Shown: positions 17,813 to 27,508, numbered from the stretch's first letter. The stretch is 64,000 nucleotides of DNA from Listeria goaensis (GCF_900186125.1 NZ_FYBQ01000001.1:434001-498000), one strand, 5' to 3'. Notes: generated from the sequence alone by a model not told the origin. Translations and numbers: made by a program.

Positions 17813-18560
17813 AATGCGTTCCCTCTCTTTCTAGCCCTTCTGTGGCCGCTTCGATTTCACGTTCTTCTAAATAAAGATGATAATCGCGCGTACTCCCATC
17901 GAACAAAATTCGCTTGTTGATGCTGATGACATGGTCGACATAGTTGTTAATCGCAAGCATGTCGTGCGTTACAAGTATTAGCGTCATTTCTTTTGTCTGA
18001 TTGAGTTTCCCTAACAACTCATAAAACGCTTTAACATTTTCTACATCGACGCCGACAGTTGGCTCGTCCAGAATGAGCATTTCAGGCTTGCTGACAAGTG
18101 ACCTCGCGATAAAGACGCGCTGCTGCTGTCCACCTGATAGTTCGCCAATGTTGCGGTTTAAAAAGTCCGTCATTGAAACGGTTTTAAGCGCCTCGAAAAT
18201 GGCTTCGTTGTCCGCTTTACCTAACATTTTAAACAGCCCTTTTTTCTTGGTTAAACCACTCGCCACAACTTCCTTCACGGTAGCCGGGAACGCTGAATTG
18301 AACGCGTTTGATTTTTGGGAAACAAAACCGATTTTTTCGAAATGGCGAAAATTTTGCTGTTTCTCGCCAAACAAAGAAATACTTCCCTTTTGATTTTTTA
18401 AAAGCCCTAAAATTAATTTTAAAAGCGTTGACTTGCCAGAGCCATTCGGCCCAATGATACCTGTAAAACTTCCTTTTTTAACAGAAAAATGTATGTTTTC
18501 AAGAACTTCCTCATGATCATAATGAAAGGATAGCCCTGCTATTTCCAAGATTTCTTTCAT
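17787..18560 (-). CDS. zurA: Zinc ABC transporter ATP-binding protein
   Basis: A 257-residue ABC ATPase with Walker A GPNGSGKST (about 36-44), signature LSGGQQQRV, Walker B MLILDEPTVGVD and the switch histidine in LVTHD. It powers the ZurM permease. I chose the ATG at 18560, eight bases after AAGGAG; a TTG two codons earlier is only three bases from it. It is the first gene of zurA-zurM-zurR, with a sigma-A promoter overlapped by a Zur box. The C-terminus is His/Cys rich (HCDCHTVSI), possibly metal-binding. Confidence 0.92.
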   Translation of the reverse strand: MKEILEIAGLSFHYDHEEVLENIHFSVKKGSFTGIIGPNGSGKSTLLKLILGLLKNQKGSISLFGEKQQNFRHFEKIGFVSQKSNAFNSAFPATVKEVVASGLTKKKGLFKMLGKADNEAIFEALKTVSMTDFLNRNIGELSGGQQQRVFIARSLVSKPEMLILDEPTVGVDVENVKAFYELLGKLNQTKEMTLILVTHDMLAINNYVDHVISINKRILFDGSTRDYHLYLEEREIEAATEGLEREGTHCDCHTVSI

Positions 18561-18598
18561 TTTCAAAACTCCTTTTTGAGCTTTTCAAGCACTTTCCT

Positions 18599-18627
18599 AG
18601 TATAGCGGATTTATGTTAAAATGTAAA
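18599..18627 (-). promoter_or_regulatory. zurA promoter
   Basis: On the minus strand -35 TTTACA (18627-18622), spacer of 17, -10 TATACT (18604-18599). The Zur box covers and extends upstream of the -35. Confidence 0.8.
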
Positions 18628-18646
18628 TCGTAATGAATCTGATTAA
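18624..18646. promoter_or_regulatory. Zur operator
   Basis: The plus strand reads TAAATCGTAATGAATCTGATTAA. The left half matches the Bacillus/Listeria Zur box half-site AAATCGTAAT exactly and the right half is degenerate. It overlaps the zurA -35 element, so zinc-loaded Zur should block the operon. It also lies upstream of the divergent tspO gene and could affect that too. Confidence 0.82.
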
Positions 18647-18702
18647 GAAAAAAGATTACTTTCTTGTACTTTAGGGAAATAAGTTGTCAGGGGGTGCGAC
18701 AG

Positions 18703-19404
18703 ATGAATTTAATCTGGATGTACATAACGTATTTTGTAATGGTGGCAGTTAATGCTTTTGCCAATATTTTACCTTTAAACGGGGTAACGACTGGCGAAGT
18801 GAGCAATCGGTATCAAACCTTGTTTACACCTGCCGGTTATGTGTTTTCAATTTGGGGTCTTATTTACTTACTCTTATTTGTTTGGCTTGTAGGCGTGACT
18901 GTGAAACGTGAGCACGTGACAAGTCAACTGGCGTTTGTCTTTACTTCGAGTAGCCTTTTAAATGCACTTTGGATTTTTATGTGGCATTTCAATTTGATTT
19001 TTTTATCCATCGTTGTGATGCTGCTCTTGCTTCTCTCGCTACTATTATTTTATGCGTATCAAAAGCAAATTTCAAAGCGACGTTTGTGGCGTGTGCCAAT
19101 TTCAGTATATCTTGGCTGGATTTTCGTGGCAACAATTGCTAACATTTGTTATTACTTCAATGTCTTGGGCTTAGTGAGCTTTCAATCTGGCGCAACAATT
19201 ATTTTACTTCTTTTAGCAAGCTTCTTCGTTCTCGTATTTCGTTACAAGCAAAATGATTTTATTGTGCCGCTCGTTTTTGTTTGGGCATTCATCGGTATTT
19301 TCATTCGCGATTACGCATTGGCACCGTTTGTTGCCTATACAGCGCTCATTATGGCGATTATGATTTTCATGTTGAATTGGTTCCGTTTAAAGCAATATAA
19401 ATAA
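18703..19404 (+). CDS. tspO: TspO/MBR family membrane protein
   Basis: A 233-residue tryptophan-rich membrane protein, somewhat longer than classical TspO (about 160). There are about six to seven membrane segments. FTPAGYVFSIWGLIYLLL is the TspO/MBR core motif, and ALWIFMWHFNL carries the aromatic ligand-side residues. Relatives bind porphyrins or take part in stress responses; the role here is unknown. Start is ATG at 18703 after AGGGGGTG. It sits between zurA and ppaC, where I do not recall a gene in L. monocytogenes, so it may be an insertion. Confidence 0.82.
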   Translation: MNLIWMYITYFVMVAVNAFANILPLNGVTTGEVSNRYQTLFTPAGYVFSIWGLIYLLLFVWLVGVTVKREHVTSQLAFVFTSSSLLNALWIFMWHFNLIFLSIVVMLLLLLSLLLFYAYQKQISKRRLWRVPISVYLGWIFVATIANICYYFNVLGLVSFQSGATIILLLLASFFVLVFRYKQNDFIVPLVFVWAFIGIFIRDYALAPFVAYTALIMAIMIFMLNWFRLKQYK

Positions 19405-19442
19405 AAAAGTGCCAAGCGCGTAATTTCGCTTGGCACTTTTTT
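19403..19442. terminator. Bidirectional terminator between tspO and ppaC
   Basis: A6-GTGCCAAGCG and its exact complement ending in T6 form a 16-bp stem with an 8-base loop. A-run and T-run on opposite sides allow termination of both converging genes. Confidence 0.95.
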
Positions 19443-19443
19443 A

Positions 19444-20370
19444 TTATTTAGAGAAAATCTCTGTCAACACTGGAACAACTTGTTTTTTACGTGATACAAC
19501 GCCAGCAAGTGGTGCTTTGCCGTTTACAATTTTCACGTTATACGCTTCTTCTACAGCATTTGTTTCTGTACCAATCGCTACACCAACAGAATCATTTGTT
19601 AAAATGTTGGTAATGATGAATAAATATAAGCCTAAGCCTTTGTCTGCAATGGCTTTTTGGATAACAGGTTCCACTTCGCTCATGCGTGATAACACATCTT
19701 CTTCATCTACGACATTAATTTGTGCGATTTCAATTTTATGACCGTTCATATCGAATTCTTTCGCATCAAGTAATAGTTCAGCGACGGATTTTTTGCTTAC
19801 ATCGGCGCCCGCACGGAGCATTTCCATGCCGTAAGCTTGTAGATCAATGCCCGCAATGTCTGCTAGCTTTTCTGCCGCAGCTTGATCTTCTGCCGTTGAT
19901 GTTGGGGATTTAAATAGCAATGTATCCGAAATAATTGCGGAAGCCATCAGTTTGGCAACGGTTTTTGGAACTTCAATATTTTTTTCTACAAAAAGTTTTA
20001 ATAGGATTGTCGCCGTGCATCCAACTGGCTCTGCGCGGTAATAAAGCGGATCTGCTGTTTCAAAGTTGGCAATACGATGGTGGTCAATGACCGTATGTAC
20101 CGTCACGTTTTTAATATCGTCTGCACTTTGTTGCGCTTCATTATGGTCGACAAGGCACACTGTAGTTACTTCATTTGCAACCGTTTGGACTAAACGCGGG
20201 GCTTCGATGCCTGCACTTTTTAAAACAAATTCCGTTTCAGAATTTAATTCACCGAGGCGAACTGCTTCCACTTCAAAACCTTCTGCCTTTTTTAGTTCGC
20301 TGAAGGCTATCGCCGAACAAATTGTGTCGGTATCCGGGTTTTTATGCCCAAAAACTAACATTTTTTCCAT
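19444..20370 (-). CDS. ppaC: Manganese-dependent inorganic pyrophosphatase
   Basis: A 308-residue class II (DHH family) pyrophosphatase that splits PPi from biosynthetic reactions. The metal motifs GHKNPDTD (about 8-15), VDHNE, and VIDHHR (about 95-100) are present, with the C-terminal substrate motif SRKKQVVP. Length is normal for the family. It lies 12 bases after nfo on the minus strand and probably ends the cshB-nfo-ppaC unit. Confidence 0.95.
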   Translation of the reverse strand: MEKMLVFGHKNPDTDTICSAIAFSELKKAEGFEVEAVRLGELNSETEFVLKSAGIEAPRLVQTVANEVTTVCLVDHNEAQQSADDIKNVTVHTVIDHHRIANFETADPLYYRAEPVGCTATILLKLFVEKNIEVPKTVAKLMASAIISDTLLFKSPTSTAEDQAAAEKLADIAGIDLQAYGMEMLRAGADVSKKSVAELLLDAKEFDMNGHKIEIAQINVVDEEDVLSRMSEVEPVIQKAIADKGLGLYLFIITNILTNDSVGVAIGTETNAVEEAYNVKIVNGKAPLAGVVSRKKQVVPVLTEIFSK

Positions 20371-20382
20371 ATTTATCTCTCC

Positions 20383-21285
20383 TTATTCATCAGCCATAAT
20401 TTTTTCGATTAAATCGGGATCAAACTTTTGCTTGCGCAGCATCTCAATTTCAAATCGATATGGTGGTTTTTTATTATTTTTATCTTCACCCACATAAGGT
20501 GTTTCGAGAATTTTCGGAACGGACATTAAATTCGGGTGATGCACGATGTAATTTAATGCATCAAAACCAATATGACCAAATCCAATATTCGCGTGACGAT
20601 CTTTATGTGCCCCACAAACATTTTTACTATCATTAATGTGAAGTACTTTTAAACGGTCGATGCCGATAATTTTATCAAACTCATTTAAAACACCATCAAA
20701 GTCATTCACAATATCATAACCAGCATCGTGCGTATGGCACGTATCAAATGTTACTGACAAAAGCTCATTATGTGTCACCCCGTCAATAATTTGGGCAATT
20801 TCTTCAAAAGAACGTCCAATTTCCGTTCCTTTTCCAGCCATCGTTTCAAGTGCAATTTGCACATCAACACTTGGATCAAGCGCTTCGTTTAAGCCTTTGA
20901 TGATTTGCTTAATCCCAACTTCAGCGCCTTCCCCAACATGCGCGCCCGGATGTAGCACAATTTGCTTCGCCGAAAGTGCTGCGGTGCGTTCGATTTCCTG
21001 ACGTAAGAAACTTACGCCAAGTTCGAATGTTTCTGGCTTAACTGCATTACCAATATTAATAATGTACGGCGCATGCACGACAATATCTTGCATCTCATTG
21101 TCAGCCATATGCTCAAGTCCTGCTTCAATATTTAATTCCTCAATCGGTTTGCGCCGCGTGTTTTGCGGAGCACCCGTATAAATCATAAACGTATTGGCAC
21201 CGTAAGAAGCCGCTTCCTCGCTTGCACCTAGCAACATTTTTTTGCCGCTCATCGAAACGTGCGAACCAATTCTTAAATTGCTCAT
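20383..21285 (-). CDS. nfo: Endonuclease IV
   Basis: A 300-residue AP endonuclease of base-excision repair that cuts 5' to abasic sites. The TIM-barrel zinc ligands are seen in GSHVSMSG (about 7-14), [30 protein letters not shown] and [16 protein letters not shown]. Its ATG overlaps the helicase stop codon by four bases (ATGA), so translation is coupled. Confidence 0.95.
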   Translation of the reverse strand: MSNLRIGSHVSMSGKKMLLGASEEAASYGANTFMIYTGAPQNTRRKPIEELNIEAGLEHMADNEMQDIVVHAPYIINIGNAVKPETFELGVSFLRQEIERTAALSAKQIVLHPGAHVGEGAEVGIKQIIKGLNEALDPSVDVQIALETMAGKGTEIGRSFEEIAQIIDGVTHNELLSVTFDTCHTHDAGYDIVNDFDGVLNEFDKIIGIDRLKVLHINDSKNVCGAHKDRHANIGFGHIGFDALNYIVHHPNLMSVPKILETPYVGEDKNNKKPPYRFEIEMLRKQKFDPDLIEKIMADE

Positions 21286-22607
21286 TTTTTCCCTCGATTC
21301 TTTTTACGATTTTCACGGCGTTTAATTTCCGCCATTTTGTAGTTGATTTTCTTTTTATAACCAGGTTTTCGCTTCTGTTTCGCTTTTTTACGCATGCCGA
21401 TTTCACGCGGATCAGCTGCCTCACGCTTTGCCTCACGTTTCGCGCGTTTATTGCGGTCTTGAACCTCAACAAATTCGCCCTTTTTAAGCTCTACATGTTT
21501 AAAGCTAATTCCCAGTTTCTCCAATTGATTTAAACGATCCTCATCGGCTGGTTCAAAAATGGTAAGGGCAATACCAGAGTGCCCCGCCCGGCCCGTCCGA
21601 CCTGTACGGTGAATATAAAAATCATTATCGTCTGGAAGTTCATAATTAATAACGTGGCTAATGCCTTGAATATCAATCCCTCTTGCCGCAAGATCTGTCG
21701 CAACAATGTATTGATAATCCATATTTTCAATGGCCTTCATCGTCCGTTTACGTTCGCGCGGATTCACATCGCCATGAATTTTAGCCACTTTTAAACCGCG
21801 ACTAACAAGCCCCGCATGAACTTCATCTGCCGTTTGCTTTGTATTCGTAAATACAATGGCTAAAAATGGCTGGAAAGTCACCAAGCAATCTTTTAATAAG
21901 TCGAGTTTATTTTTACTTTTGGCCGCAATTAATTCATACGTCACTGATTTTGATGCCACTACATTTGGCGTAATGTGCTCATAACGCGGATTTTCCATAT
22001 ACTTTTTCAAAAATGGTTTTAATTTTTGCGGAATAGTCGCCGAAAATACAAGCATTTGAAGTTCAGGCGGCATTTTCCCAGCAATTTGGTCCACATCATT
22101 TAAAAAGCCCATGTCAAGCGTCATGTCAGCTTCATCGATGACGAGCACATTTGCCGTGTAAACTTGTAGCGCGTTTTCCCGAATCATATCATTAATACGG
22201 CCAGGTGTCCCCACAATAATTTGCGGCTGTTTCTTAAGCTTTTCTATCGCGCGTTTTTTATCCGTACCTCCGATAATTAATTGCGCGCTAATGTCGTTCT
22301 CGCTGTATTTCGTAATTTTTTTTACTTCGTTATAAATTTGTGTAGCTAGTTCGCGACTTGGCGCCGTGATAACAGCTTGCAAAACATCTTTATGCGGATT
22401 AATTTTTTCAATAATCGGCAGTAAAAAAGTATGCGTTTTTCCCGTTCCAGTTTGCGACTGCCCGATAATGCTTTCTCCGCGCATGACGCCCGGTATTAAC
22501 TTTTGTTGCACCTCTGTTGGTTCATAAAAACCTAATTTTTCAATCGCAACATTGATAAAAGGCTGAAAACCAAATTGTTCAAACCTTGTCTTTTTCATAG
22601 TCATCAT
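21282..22607 (-). CDS. cshB: DEAD-box RNA helicase (CshB/YqfR type)
   Basis: A 441-residue DEAD-box helicase. Motifs in order: [11 protein letters not shown] (Walker A), PSRELA, TPGR, DEAD in [13 protein letters not shown], then ARGIDIQ and [10 protein letters not shown] in domain 2. The tail (about 370-441) is strongly basic, as in CshB-type proteins that act on ribosomes and mRNA in the cold. Neighbours nfo and ispH match the B. subtilis yqfR locus. Three close in-frame ATGs lie at the start; 22604 fits GGAG best, so the first residue is uncertain. Confidence 0.9.
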   Translation of the reverse strand: MMTMKKTRFEQFGFQPFINVAIEKLGFYEPTEVQQKLIPGVMRGESIIGQSQTGTGKTHTFLLPIIEKINPHKDVLQAVITAPSRELATQIYNEVKKITKYSENDISAQLIIGGTDKKRAIEKLKKQPQIIVGTPGRINDMIRENALQVYTANVLVIDEADMTLDMGFLNDVDQIAGKMPPELQMLVFSATIPQKLKPFLKKYMENPRYEHITPNVVASKSVTYELIAAKSKNKLDLLKDCLVTFQPFLAIVFTNTKQTADEVHAGLVSRGLKVAKIHGDVNPRERKRTMKAIENMDYQYIVATDLAARGIDIQGISHVINYELPDDNDFYIHRTGRTGRAGHSGIALTIFEPADEDRLNQLEKLGISFKHVELKKGEFVEVQDRNKRAKREAKREAADPREIGMRKKAKQKRKPGYKKKINYKMAEIKRRENRKKNRGKK

Positions 22608-22633
22608 TTCACTCCGTTTCAGTTCCTTGTGCC

Positions 22634-22639
22634 ATTATA
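22634..22639 (-). promoter_or_regulatory. Extended -10 of the cshB-nfo-ppaC unit
   Basis: The minus strand has TGGTATAAT about 30 bases before the helicase start. The -35 is poor, and the TGn extension may compensate. Confidence 0.5.
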
Positions 22640-22710
22640 CCATCTACAGCGCATGACTGCGACAAAAAAATATAGAAAAACGCGTTCTAGCAAAAAAAAA
22701 GATTCTTCGT

Positions 22711-22716
22711 TATAAT
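22711..22716 (+). promoter_or_regulatory. -10 element of ispH
   Basis: A perfect TATAAT stands about 38 bases before the ispH start. No good -35 is found at 17 bases. Confidence 0.5.
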
Positions 22717-22753
22717 AGATGTAGAATTTGCTTTTTTAGTTTAGGAGGATTCA

Positions 22754-23749
22754 ATGGAAATTATCAAAATTAGCCCACGCGGTTATTGTTACGGTGTTGT
22801 CGATGCAATGGTCATTGCTAAAAACGCTTCGCTTGATCCAAATTTGCCACGTCCTATTCATATTTTAGGTATGATTGTTCATAATAAACATGTCACCGAT
22901 GCATTTGAAGAAATTGGAATCTACACGGTTGACGGAGAAAATCGGGAAGCTATTCTCGAAAAAATTGATACAGGAACTGTTATTTTCACGGCACACGGTA
23001 CTTCCCCTCGCGTAAAAAAAATCGCACAAGAAAAGGGACTTGTAACGATTGATGCCACTTGTCCTGACGTTATGCGCACATATGACCTCATTTTAGAGAA
23101 AAAAAGAGAAGGCTATCACGTTATTTATATCGGTAAAAAAGGCCACCCAGAGCCAGAAGGCGCCTACGGGACTGCCCCTGACATCGTTCACCTTGTTGAA
23201 ACAGCGGCCGATATTGATGCTTTAAACCTTTCTTCTGAAAAAATATTCGTAACGAATCAGACGACAATGAGCCAGTGGGACGTCCTCGATTTGATGGACT
23301 ACATTCAAACCTTGTACCCACAAGCAGAAAATCATAAAGAAATTTGTATGGCGACACAAACACGCCAAGAAGCCGTTGCAGAACAAGCTGTCGGCGCTGA
23401 CGTCACAATTGTTGTAGGCGACCCGCGGAGCAATAACACGAATCGTCTCGCCCAAGTTTCGATTGAAAAAGCTTTAGTCCCCGCATATCGAGTGGCCGAT
23501 GTGAGCGAAATTAATTTAGATTGGCTTAAAGATGCTAAAAAAGTGGCGATAACTGCTGGTGCTAGCACGCCAACACATATTATCCGAGAAGTGCTCGTCT
23601 TTTTAGACCAGTACGAACCAGATGACCCCACAACTTGGGAACGCCACCACCAAATAAGCGCCGAAGCCATTCTACCGCGTGCCAAAAAGAAAAACATGGA
23701 AGAAAAACGCCGCGCCCGATTAGAACATTTAAAAAACGGCGGTCGATAA
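22754..23749 (+). CDS. ispH: 4-hydroxy-3-methylbut-2-enyl diphosphate reductase
   Basis: A 331-residue IspH/LytB, the iron-sulfur enzyme that makes IPP and DMAPP from HMBPP, the last step of the non-mevalonate pathway. The three cluster cysteines are in PRGYCYGV (about 12), IDATCPDV (about 97) and [12 protein letters not shown] (about 198); catalytic TAHGTSP is present. The charged C-terminal tail ([14 protein letters not shown]) is common in Firmicute members. AGGAGG precedes the ATG. It ends in a nested bidirectional terminator facing the CRISPR array. Confidence 0.95.
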   Translation: MEIIKISPRGYCYGVVDAMVIAKNASLDPNLPRPIHILGMIVHNKHVTDAFEEIGIYTVDGENREAILEKIDTGTVIFTAHGTSPRVKKIAQEKGLVTIDATCPDVMRTYDLILEKKREGYHVIYIGKKGHPEPEGAYGTAPDIVHLVETAADIDALNLSSEKIFVTNQTTMSQWDVLDLMDYIQTLYPQAENHKEICMATQTRQEAVAEQAVGADVTIVVGDPRSNNTNRLAQVSIEKALVPAYRVADVSEINLDWLKDAKKVAITAGASTPTHIIREVLVFLDQYEPDDPTTWERHHQISAEAILPRAKKKNMEEKRRARLEHLKNGGR

Positions 23750-23751
23750 AA

Positions 23752-23815
23752 AATAAGCATAAACCCAGTAAAAACCATTTCTGAAATGGAATCACTACTG
23801 GATTTATGCTTTTTG
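23752..23815. terminator. Nested palindromic terminator after ispH
   Basis: Outer arms AAGCATAAACCCAGTA (23755-23770) and TACTGGATTTATGCTT (23796-23811) pair with one mismatch; an inner CCATTT...AAATGG stem fills the loop; T-rich on the right, A-rich on the left. It can end ispH transcripts and also transcripts leaving the CRISPR array on the minus strand. Confidence 0.88.
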
Positions 23816-23865
23816 TTTTGTTTTAATATATGCTCTAATTGTGCTTTAACTTTTTATTTGGCTAA

Positions 23866-24159
23866 ACATACAGTTCATAGGACATAGATTAAAACTCCAT
23901 TCAAGATGATGTAGCCTATTCAGGTCTAACAACATTTACATTTCACAATACATAGATTAAGACCACATGGGCAATCTATTTATCTTTAGCCCAGCCACAT
24001 TTACATTTCACAATACATAGATTAAAACTACAGTGCGGAGCGCTATTTAAGCTATATTTACGAATTTACATTTCACAATACATAGATTAAAACACAGGTG
24101 CATCGAAACGACGGCCAATCGCTCAGGCGATTTACATTTCACAATACATAGATTAAAAC
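23866..24159 (-). CRISPR. Five-repeat orphan CRISPR array (type I-B-like repeat)
   Basis: 30-base repeats lie at 23866-23895, 23934-23963, 23999-24028, 24064-24093 and 24130-24159, with unique spacers of 38, 35, 35 and 36 bases. The last three repeats are identical, the second differs by one base, the first by six (24/30), as expected for the leader-distal end. On the minus strand the repeat begins GTTTTAAT and ends GTGAAATGTAAAT. From memory this resembles the Listeria type I-B / RliB repeat, which has the same two ends. Transcription is therefore minus-strand, with the leader on the right. No cas gene is in the window. Confidence 0.93.
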
Positions 24160-24435
24160 AGGTACCCTCGTGACTCTTACTCCCATCATAGCTCAAAAGT
24201 GATTTTCTGTCGACCCCCGGATTTTTGGAGAAAAATGGAGTAGAAAAAGAAAGTCATTGTCTCTCTTTCCGCCATCTTCCCTTCTCCCGCAATGAATTCC
24301 GGATTTCTGTCGATGTCCCAGCATTTTCACATTACTAGACATCGACAGATTGAATTAAAAATTTACTCTAATGACATTGAAAGAGCGTTGCTTTCCCACT
24401 GCCTGAGTTGCCGCTTTAAAAAATTAATTTCGTTT
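24160..24435 (-). promoter_or_regulatory. CRISPR leader region
   Basis: This 276-base non-coding stretch is the leader side of the array. It holds the array promoter, three copies of TCTGTCGA (24206-24213, 24306-24313, and inverted at 24342-24349) and a perfect 12-bp inverted repeat (24306-24317 with 24338-24349, 20-base loop). No open frame of note and no clear terminator for the upstream yqfO gene is seen in it, so read-through from that gene into the array is possible. Confidence 0.65.
24185..24213 (-). promoter_or_regulatory. CRISPR leader promoter
   Basis: On the minus strand -35 TCGACA (24213-24208), spacer of exactly 17, -10 TATGAT (24190-24185). A transcript would begin about 20 bases before the first repeat, so the array could be expressed although no cas genes are near. 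Confidence 0.7.
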
Positions 24436-25557
24436 TCATAAGAACGTGAACGGATCAGTATCGACTTCTGAAATGATAAAATCAGCCTCATACTTTAGAT
24501 TTTCCGCCCTTTTTTCAAATTCCGTTTTTAAATAACGTTTCATCACTTTTTCAATATTATGCCCCGCATCAATCGTAGGTAAATCAATCGCAAGTAAGTC
24601 GTGCCCTGTATGATAATAAATATCTCCTGTCACGAAAACATCGGCGCCGCTTCGCTTGACGTCATGAATAAACTTATTTCCGTCACCGCCAATTACAGCC
24701 ACTTTTTTAACAAGCTTACTAGGATCACCTATGAAACGAACATGGTCAATCGCAAGTGCACCTTTTAAATCTTCGATGAAAGCTTCGATGCTTTTTTCTT
24801 TTTTTAGCGTACCAATTCGGCCGAGTCCTTTTGTTTCCTGCAAGTTTTGCAGGTGAACTAAATCAATCGCTGGCTCCTCGTAGGGGTGAGAAGTGCGTAC
24901 TGCTTTTACGACCTTGTCAGCTGCGCTAGAAGGGACTACGGCTTCTAGTTTGACCTCAGAGACGGCTGTTAACTCCCCTTTTTCACCAATCGTAGGGTTC
25001 GCTTTTTCACTTGGTTTAAACTCTCCCGTTCCGAGTGTGCGGAAGCTGCATTCCTCGTATTCTGCACCAATCTTGCCGGCCCCGTTATGCATGAGCGCTA
25101 ACCGCACATGTTCAGCGCTGTCTTCGGGCACATAAACGGCAATCTTCATATAGTTTTCGCTGTGTGTAGGCACAATGATTTCCGTATTTTCGAGTGCTAA
25201 AAGTTCCGCCAAAATATCGTTAACCCCACCGTCCGCGATATCCAAATTGGTGTGCGCCGCATATACGATAATGTCATGCTTAATCAGCTTTCGAATCATG
25301 CGCCCCTCAGCAGTTGCCATATCAATTTTTTTGAGCGGTCGGAATAAAAACGGGTGATGTGCGATAATCATATCCACATTTTTGCTGACCGCTTCCTCCA
25401 CAACGCTCTCTAAAACGTCTAAAGTAAACATGACCTTGCGTACTTTTTTGGATAAATCACCTAATTGAAGTCCGATGGGATCATTATCCATAGCAAGCTT
25501 TTTAGGTGCAATTTCTTCCAGCATGGCGACATATTCATAGCCATTTGCTACTTTCAT
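24436..25557 (-). CDS. yqfO: Nif3-like dinuclear metal protein (YqfO)
   Basis: A 373-residue Nif3/YqfO protein with a dinuclear metal centre. Metal residues appear in IIAHHPFLF (about 64-72), YAAHTNLDIADGGVND, and GDIYYHTGHDLL plus DAGHNIEK near the C-terminus. A CutA/PII-like domain is inserted (about 130-230), as in Gram-positive members. The molecular function is unsettled; it is sometimes labelled GTP cyclohydrolase I type 2. Its ATG overlaps the trmK stop by four bases. It ends the trmK-yqfO pair, next to the CRISPR leader. Confidence 0.92.
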   Translation of the reverse strand: MKVANGYEYVAMLEEIAPKKLAMDNDPIGLQLGDLSKKVRKVMFTLDVLESVVEEAVSKNVDMIIAHHPFLFRPLKKIDMATAEGRMIRKLIKHDIIVYAAHTNLDIADGGVNDILAELLALENTEIIVPTHSENYMKIAVYVPEDSAEHVRLALMHNGAGKIGAEYEECSFRTLGTGEFKPSEKANPTIGEKGELTAVSEVKLEAVVPSSAADKVVKAVRTSHPYEEPAIDLVHLQNLQETKGLGRIGTLKKEKSIEAFIEDLKGALAIDHVRFIGDPSKLVKKVAVIGGDGNKFIHDVKRSGADVFVTGDIYYHTGHDLLAIDLPTIDAGHNIEKVMKRYLKTEFEKRAENLKYEADFIISEVDTDPFTFL

Positions 25558-26255
25558 TTGAGCACTTCCTCCACTAATTGTATTTTTTTGGTAAGTTCTT
25601 TCATTTTATCCGCATTTTGTTCACTTTCCTGCCCATTTTGAAGCCCTGCAACAATCCGTTGCCAATTCGCTAGCTCGTGTTGCCATTTTGCGACAAAAAC
25701 ATCATTTTTTTCCGTTAAGAGAAATGGACCAAGCAGACGCTCCTTATCCGTATAGCGCGCTGCCCTTTCTGTTTTCTCTAAAACAAGAATTTCATACGTT
25801 TTATTATCTTCGCGTAAAATCGCTTCCGAAATAAGCTTAAAGTAATTGTTTTCCGCCCACTCGCGAATTTGCCAAGCGCCAATGTTAGGCTGCAAAATGA
25901 GTCGCCTAACGGAGGTCAATTTTTGTGGTTCCGCTTCTAAAATCGTCCGAATTAATGTGCCACCCATGCCAGCAATGACGACCGTATCAATGGCATCCGC
26001 CGACGTTATGACTGCCAAGCCATCACCAAAACGCACGTCAATTTTTCCTGACAGTTCCGCTTTTATGACTTGTTCTTGCGCCGATTCAAACGGGCCTTTG
26101 GCGACTTCACCTGCCACTGCAAAGCTTGCTATTTCATTTAAAATCGCGTAACAAGGCAAATAAGCGTGGTCGCTACCGATATCAGCAATTCGGCTGCCTT
26201 TAGGTATGTAATTTGCCACACAAGTGAGGCGGTTTGATAGTTTTTGCTCGTTCAT
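25554..26255 (-). CDS. trmK: tRNA (adenine-N1)-methyltransferase TrmK
   Basis: A 233-residue class I SAM methyltransferase that makes m1A22 in tRNA. The SAM-binding motif is IADIGSDHAYLP (about 23-34), and VIAGMGGTLIR and LILQPNIGAWQIREW are typical of TrmK. The C-terminus is a coiled-coil helix. The ATG at 26255 follows AGGGAGTG; the longer frame upstream has no Shine-Dalgarno sequence and runs into the rpoD terminator. Overlap with yqfO by four bases. Confidence 0.92.
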   Translation of the reverse strand: MNEQKLSNRLTCVANYIPKGSRIADIGSDHAYLPCYAILNEIASFAVAGEVAKGPFESAQEQVIKAELSGKIDVRFGDGLAVITSADAIDTVVIAGMGGTLIRTILEAEPQKLTSVRRLILQPNIGAWQIREWAENNYFKLISEAILREDNKTYEILVLEKTERAARYTDKERLLGPFLLTEKNDVFVAKWQHELANWQRIVAGLQNGQESEQNADKMKELTKKIQLVEEVLK

Positions 26256-26271
26256 TATGACACTCCCTATA

Positions 26272-26318
26272 AAAAGGAGGCCGGAACTAGGCATAAAAAA
26301 GCCCAGTCCAAACCTCTT
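26272..26318 (-). terminator. Terminator of the yaiI-dnaG-rpoD operon
   Basis: On the minus strand a long stem (GAGGTTTGGACTGGGC with GCCTAGTTCCGGCCTC, one mismatch and several G-T pairs) with a T-rich loop is followed by T5, shortly after the rpoD stop codon. Confidence 0.82.
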
Positions 26319-26322
26319 ATTT

Positions 26323-27438
26323 TTATTCCAAAAAGTCTTTCAACTGTTTGCTTCTACTTGGATGACGAAGCTTCCGAAGTGCTTTCGCTTCGATTTGACG
26401 AATGCGCTCACGCGTTACGCCAAATACGCGGCCCACTTCTTCTAGCGTGCGCGTGCGACCGTCATCTAGGCCAAAGCGCAAGCGAAGTACGTTTTCCTCA
26501 CGGTCCGTAAGCGTATCAAGTACATCTTCTAGTTGTTCTTTTAAAAGCTCATATGCCGCATGATCAGACGGTGATGTCGCTTCTTGATCTTCAATAAAAT
26601 CACCTAAGTGAGAATCGTCCTCTTCACCAATTGGCGTTTCAAGTGATACTGGCTCTTGCGCGATTTTAAGGATTTCACGAACTTTTTCAGTCGGCAAATC
26701 CATTTCTTCTCCGATTTCTTCTGGTGACGGATCGCGTCCTAAATCTTGAAGTAAGGAACGTTGCACACGAATTAATTTATTGATGGTTTCAACCATATGC
26801 ACCGGAATCCGGATTGTACGTGCTTGGTCAGCGATAGCACGGGTGATAGCTTGTCTAATCCACCACGTAGCATACGTACTAAACTTAAATCCTTTGTTGA
26901 AATCAAATTTTTCAACAGCTTTCATTAAGCCCATGTTTCCTTCTTGAATCAAATCGAGGAAAAGCATACCGCGACCAACGTAACGTTTCGCAATACTTAC
27001 AACCAGTCGTAAGTTCGCCTCAGCTAAGCGACCTTTCGCTTCAATATCGCCTGCTTCGATGCGCTTTGCGAGCGCGATTTCTTCATCCGCTGACAAAAGG
27101 TCAACTCGACCGATTTCTTTTAAATACATACGGACAGGGTCATTAATTTTAACACCAGGAGGAACGCTCATATCTGTGAGGTCAAATTCTTCAGTTTCTT
27201 CTTTTACAAGCTCAGTTTCATCTGGATCTGCATCGTCATCATCATCTACGACTTCAATCCCCGCTTCCCCGAGCTGTTCCAAGTATTCGTCCATTTGCTC
27301 TGAATCTAGTGTAAAGGGAGCTAATCTAGCAGCTACTCGACTATAGGTTAAAATCCCTGTCTTTTTACCTTCTTCAACTAGGCCTTCTTTCGCTTGTTCA
27401 ATCGTTTCTTGTTTTAATTCTTGTGCTTTTTCACTCAT
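26323..27438 (-). CDS. rpoD: Primary sigma factor SigA
   Basis: A 371-residue housekeeping sigma factor. Region 1.1 and an acidic spacer ([12 protein letters not shown]) come first. Regions 1.2-2.4 carry [23 protein letters not shown] and [17 protein letters not shown]. Region 3 follows, and region 4 has the helix-turn-helix in [29 protein letters not shown]. Many -35/-10 elements in this window match its expected TTGACA/TATAAT preference. It lies 70 bases after dnaG in the classical macromolecular synthesis operon. Confidence 0.97.
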   Translation of the reverse strand: MSEKAQELKQETIEQAKEGLVEEGKKTGILTYSRVAARLAPFTLDSEQMDEYLEQLGEAGIEVVDDDDDADPDETELVKEETEEFDLTDMSVPPGVKINDPVRMYLKEIGRVDLLSADEEIALAKRIEAGDIEAKGRLAEANLRLVVSIAKRYVGRGMLFLDLIQEGNMGLMKAVEKFDFNKGFKFSTYATWWIRQAITRAIADQARTIRIPVHMVETINKLIRVQRSLLQDLGRDPSPEEIGEEMDLPTEKVREILKIAQEPVSLETPIGEEDDSHLGDFIEDQEATSPSDHAAYELLKEQLEDVLDTLTDREENVLRLRFGLDDGRTRTLEEVGRVFGVTRERIRQIEAKALRKLRHPSRSKQLKDFLE

Positions 27439-27508
27439 ACTGCCTGTTTCCTCCTCCCAAAATACCGCGTTACGACCAACTATTAGTCATTACCATCATT
27501 TCGCGGTT

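Noticed and set aside
23750-24435. cas or toxin-antitoxin genes beside the CRISPR array
   Set aside because: No frame with start signal of useful length exists in this interval on either strand.
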